From contig CAKXBD010000091.1 of NCBI GenBank assembly GCA_934871445.1, positions 1 to 8,409 of the forward strand: a stretch of DNA of 8,409 nucleotides, given 5' to 3'. The notes under the pieces are model-generated. The model did not search any database. It was given only the letters and a program-made list of their open reading frames with translations, and was not told the origin of the DNA. Each line of letters opens with the position of its first letter. The stretch's first letter is position 1. Source of the stretch: an uncultured bacterium (GTDB lineage Bacteria > Bacillota > Clostridia > Christensenellales > Borkfalkiaceae). Of the stretch, positions 6,776-8,409 are shown in pieces. Made by a program: the position numbers and the translations under genes.

Positions 6776-6804
6776 TTGACTAAAAAACGGAAATGGGATA
6801 TAAT
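6776..6804 (+). promoter_or_regulatory. Promoter for rpsF-ssb-rpsR
   Basis: TTGACT (6776-6781), five of six consensus bases, and a perfect TATAAT (6799-6804) are separated by 17 bases. It is one of the best promoter matches in the window, as expected for a ribosomal protein operon. Transcription would begin near 6811, giving a leader of about 80 bases. Confidence 0.85.
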
Positions 6805-6810
6805 AGGAAT

Positions 6811-6832
6811 ACAGCTTTTTGAGACAAGCTGT
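6811..6832 (+). other. 5' leader hairpin of the rpsF transcript
   Basis: ACAGCTT (6811-6817) and AAGCTGT (6826-6832) can form a perfect 7-base stem with the loop TTTGAGAC, at or very near the predicted transcript start. A hairpin at the 5' end could protect the mRNA from decay or take part in the folding of the ribosomal-protein-binding element that follows. Its role is inference. Confidence 0.5.
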
Positions 6833-6839
6833 GTATAGC

Positions 6840-6869
6840 CTTGCATGTCGGGAAGGCATGCCGAATAAG
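6840..6869 (+). promoter_or_regulatory. Probable S6:S18-binding autoregulatory leader element
   Basis: GCATG (6843-6847) pairs with CATGC (6857-6861) around a 9-base loop. A lower helix CTT (6840-6842) with AAG (6867-6869) leaves CGAAT (6862-6866) unpaired on the 3' side, so a CCG trinucleotide (6861-6863) sits at the helix junction. This matches my recollection of the conserved rpsF leader motif, where the S6:S18 protein pair binds a CCG-containing bulge, much like its site in 16S rRNA, and represses the operon. The ribosome site GGGAGGTG (6873-6880) follows at once, so binding could block translation. The presence of both rpsF and rpsR in this operon supports the call. Confidence 0.65.
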
Positions 6870-6890
6870 ACCGGGAGGTGAAACAAAACT

Positions 6891-7175
6891 ATGGCAAAGT
6901 ACGAAATGCTCTATTTGCTCAACAACGACGCCACGGACGAAGCGAAAGCCGCCGAAATCGAAAAATACGAAACGATCGTAAAATCGATGAACGGCTCCGT
7001 AGAATCCACGGACAAATGGGGAACGAAAAAGCTTGCGTATCCGATTAAGTTCAAGAACGAAGCGTATTATGTCCTCATGACGTTCGAAGCGGACGGAAAA
7101 GTTGTCAATGAGCTTGACCGCGTTGCGGGCATCGACGGCGAAGTTTTGAGACGCATGATCACAAAACTGAACTGA
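6891..7175 (+). CDS. rpsF: 30S ribosomal protein S6
   Basis: S6 binds with S18 to the central domain of 16S rRNA during assembly of the small subunit. The 94-residue length is normal for Bacillota. The start MAKYEMLYLLNNDAT, the central WGTKKLAYPIKFKNEAYYVL (residues 43-62) and the final segment IDGEVLRRMITKLN are typical S6 features. GGGAGGTG lies 10 bases before the ATG. The gene leads the classic rpsF-ssb-rpsR operon, with ssb starting 13 bases after its stop. The leader carries a probable S6:S18 feedback element, so excess protein should repress the operon. Confidence 0.97.
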   Translation: MAKYEMLYLLNNDATDEAKAAEIEKYETIVKSMNGSVESTDKWGTKKLAYPIKFKNEAYYVLMTFEADGKVVNELDRVAGIDGEVLRRMITKLN

Positions 7176-7188
7176 TAGGTAAGAAATC

Positions 7189-7623
7189 ATGAACAAAGTT
7201 TTTTTAATCGGAAATTTAACGCGCGACCCCGAACTCACCGAAACGCCCAGCGGCGTGGCGGTATGTCATTTTGCTATTGCCGTCAACAGGAATTATTCCT
7301 CTCAGGACGGCGAACGCCAAACCGACTTTTTTAATTGTACGGCGTGGCGTGCGACGGCGGAAACTGTGGCGCGTTATACCAAAAAAGGCAACAAAGTTGC
7401 CGTCAGCGGAAGTATTCAGCTTCGGAACTACGAGGACAATCAGGGCGTGAAACGCACTGCGGTAGATATTATCGTTCAGGACGTGGAATTCCTTACGCCC
7501 AAGGCTTCGGGCGATTCGTTCGACGACGATGCGCCGATGGCTCCCGCACGTTCTGCGCCGGCTCCCGCTAAAAAGAAACCCGTCCTTCAAAGTCTGGACG
7601 ATGACAGCGATATCCCCTTCTGA
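7189..7623 (+). CDS. ssb: Single-stranded DNA-binding protein
   Basis: SSB coats single-stranded DNA as a tetramer during replication, repair and recombination, and recruits partner enzymes through its C-terminal tip. The 144-residue product begins MNKVFLIGNLTRDPELTETP, the hallmark first strand of bacterial SSB. It continues with the OB fold to about residue 104 (TDFFNCTAWRATAE, GNKVAVSGSIQLRNYED, DIIVQDVEFL). A linker rich in P, A and K follows, and the chain ends in the conserved acidic tip DDDSDIPF. The ribosome site is weak (AGGT, 7177-7180), so translation may be helped by coupling to rpsF just upstream. Its place between rpsF and rpsR marks it as the main housekeeping copy. The length is somewhat short but complete. 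Confidence 0.97.
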   Translation: MNKVFLIGNLTRDPELTETPSGVAVCHFAIAVNRNYSSQDGERQTDFFNCTAWRATAETVARYTKKGNKVAVSGSIQLRNYEDNQGVKRTAVDIIVQDVEFLTPKASGDSFDDDAPMAPARSAPAPAKKKPVLQSLDDDSDIPF

Positions 7624-7660
7624 TATCGGACGGGAATAATAACATAAGGAGTAATGAGTC

Positions 7661-7909
7661 ATGGAAGAAAAGACTGCCGTTAAAAAGAGCTATAAAAAAA
7701 TGCCTCGTAAAAAGGTATGCGCTTTCTGTCAGGAAAAAATCGACGCAATCGATTATAAAGATATTAACCGCTTGAAAAAGTTTGTTACGGAAGGCGGTAA
7801 AATCGTTCCCCGCAGAATGAGCGGTACCTGCGCCGCGCATCAAAGATTGCTCGCCACCGCCATCAAGCGCGCGAGAATCGCTTCTCTTCTCCCTTTCAAG
7901 GGTGAATAA
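7661..7909 (+). CDS. rpsR: 30S ribosomal protein S18, zinc-binding type
   Basis: S18 pairs with S6 on the platform of the 30S subunit. The 82-residue product has the conserved core DYKDINRLKKFVTEGGKIVP and the RRMSGTCAAHQRLLATAIKRAR segment. Cysteines 20 and 23 (VCAFC) together with C57 and H60 (GTCAAH) form an apparent zinc site, so this is the C+ paralog type. Some bacteria also carry a cysteine-free S18 used under zinc limitation; none is seen here. AAGGAG (7646-7651) lies 9 bases before the ATG. The gene ends the operon and is followed by a hairpin terminator. Confidence 0.97.
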   Translation: MEEKTAVKKSYKKMPRKKVCAFCQEKIDAIDYKDINRLKKFVTEGGKIVPRRMSGTCAAHQRLLATAIKRARIASLLPFKGE

Positions 7910-7950
7910 AAGCAAGCCCGAACAGGAATTTTTACTGCAACAAGTGAGTA

Positions 7951-7996
7951 AAGCGCACTATGCCTTGCAAGCGAGGCGGTGCGCTTATTTATTTTA
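7951..7996 (+). terminator. Intrinsic terminator after rpsR
   Basis: AAGCGCAC (7951-7958) pairs perfectly with GTGCGCTT (7979-7986). Inside it, GCCTTG (7962-7967) pairs with CGAGGC (7972-7977), with one G-T wobble, around a CAAG loop. A T-rich run with a few interruptions follows (7988-7995). The hairpin begins 41 bases after the rpsR stop. The long two-part stem is convincing, though the T tract is broken by A. Confidence 0.75.
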
Positions 7997-8024
7997 CTTT
8001 CAACGGAAAGCGGAGACGTTAAAG

Positions 8025-8409
8025 ATGGATTTTACGATAAAGAAAATCGATGCGGCTCGTTTCAACGATATAAATATACCGAACGAACCATTTTCAATCA
8101 TAGGGAAATTGTATCCCGAATACAACGGGACTTGGAATTATCATATAAGTTTATATCCGAATGAAAAGCGTTATGAAACGACATTTCCGAATGAGCACTA
8201 TGATTACACCCTACTTTCCTCTAATAGTTTTTTTGTGGGCGCATACACGGAAAATGAAGATTGTATCGGATTAGCGATATTTCAAAAATCCTCCAACAAA
8301 TATCTCTATTTATATGATTTGAAAGTCAATGCAAAGTATCGTCATAACGGAATAGGTAAAAAATTAATAGACGAAGGTAAAAAGATAGCGACTGAGAACG
8401 GCTATAAAG
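8025..8409 (+). CDS. GNAT acetyltransferase, streptothricin acetyltransferase-like (cut by window edge)
   Basis: The first 128 codons of an open frame run off the right edge. GNAT enzymes move an acetyl group from acetyl-CoA to an amine. The acetyl-CoA-binding motif A is clear: YDLKVNAKYRHNGIGKKLI (residues 97-115), with the R-x-x-G-x-G loop at 106-111. The N-terminal part, with INIPNEPFSIIGKLYPEYNGTW from residue 16, resembles from memory the start of streptothricin acetyltransferases (Sat4/SatA type), which inactivate streptothricin by acetylation. That substrate is inference, and another small amine is possible. CGGAG (8011-8015) lies 9 bases before the ATG. The gene is clearly richer in A and T than its neighbours, with nine ATA codons in 128, suggesting recent acquisition. 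It sits behind the rpsR terminator. Only a weak promoter candidate (TTGCAA 7966-7971, TATTTT 7990-7995) overlaps that terminator. Confidence 0.85.
   Translation, partial: MDFTIKKIDAARFNDINIPNEPFSIIGKLYPEYNGTWNYHISLYPNEKRYETTFPNEHYDYTLLSSNSFFVGAYTENEDCIGLAIFQKSSNKYLYLYDLKVNAKYRHNGIGKKLIDEGKKIATENGYK

Noticed and set aside
7654..7660. ATG at 7654 just before rpsR
   Set aside because: It is in another frame and too close (2 bases) to AAGGAG. The ATG at 7661 is in frame with S18.
7931..7952. TTTACT / AGTAAA inverted repeat before the rpsR terminator, as a possible antiterminator
   Set aside because: The stem is short and AT-rich and overlaps the terminator stem by only two bases, so it could not compete well.
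7979..8164. 61-codon + strand frame overlapping the terminator and acetyltransferase start
   Set aside because: It is out of frame with the clear GNAT frame, which has a ribosome site and motif A.

Overview
The window looks like a chromosomal stretch of a mid-GC member of the Bacillota, probably Clostridia. The evidence is the intact rpsF-ssb-rpsR operon, strong Shine-Dalgarno sites 7-10 bases before most starts, and several sigma-A type promoters with 17-base spacing. Finer placement, for example among uncultured gut Clostridia, is a guess. All complete genes lie on the + strand. Only the partial gene at the left edge is on the - strand.

Layout: (1) 1-311, - strand, the N-terminal part of a diacylglycerol/lipid kinase, cut by the window edge. 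(2) 312-482, a divergent control region in which one palindromic TTGCAA hexamer can serve as the -35 element of promoters in both directions. (3) 483-3083, a CCA-adding tRNA nucleotidyltransferase (cca), then rmuC, with no terminator between them. (4) 3110-6726, a transcription unit with its own good promoter. It holds a 104-residue cupin-like protein and a 1063-residue membrane-anchored protein built from eight recognisable copies plus one decayed copy of a module of about 60 residues, and it ends at a strong intrinsic terminator. (5) 6776-7996, promoter, structured leader with an apparent S6:S18-binding element, rpsF, ssb, rpsR and terminator. (6) 8025-8409, the 5' part of an AT-rich GNAT acetyltransferase gene resembling streptothricin acetyltransferases, cut by the right edge.

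Most of the window is housekeeping: tRNA 3'-end maturation, DNA maintenance, ribosome assembly and single-strand DNA binding. The part without a familiar explanation is the pair at 3169-6687. Its large product is anchored by one N-terminal membrane helix and carries acidic repeats that probably lie outside the membrane. Two of the repeats hold insertions at the same internal position. One insertion contains a 36-base, codon-phased block made of two adjacent perfect inverted repeats, unlike anything else in the gene. No complete defence, mobile or biosynthetic system is visible, and there is no CRISPR array, tRNA or rRNA.
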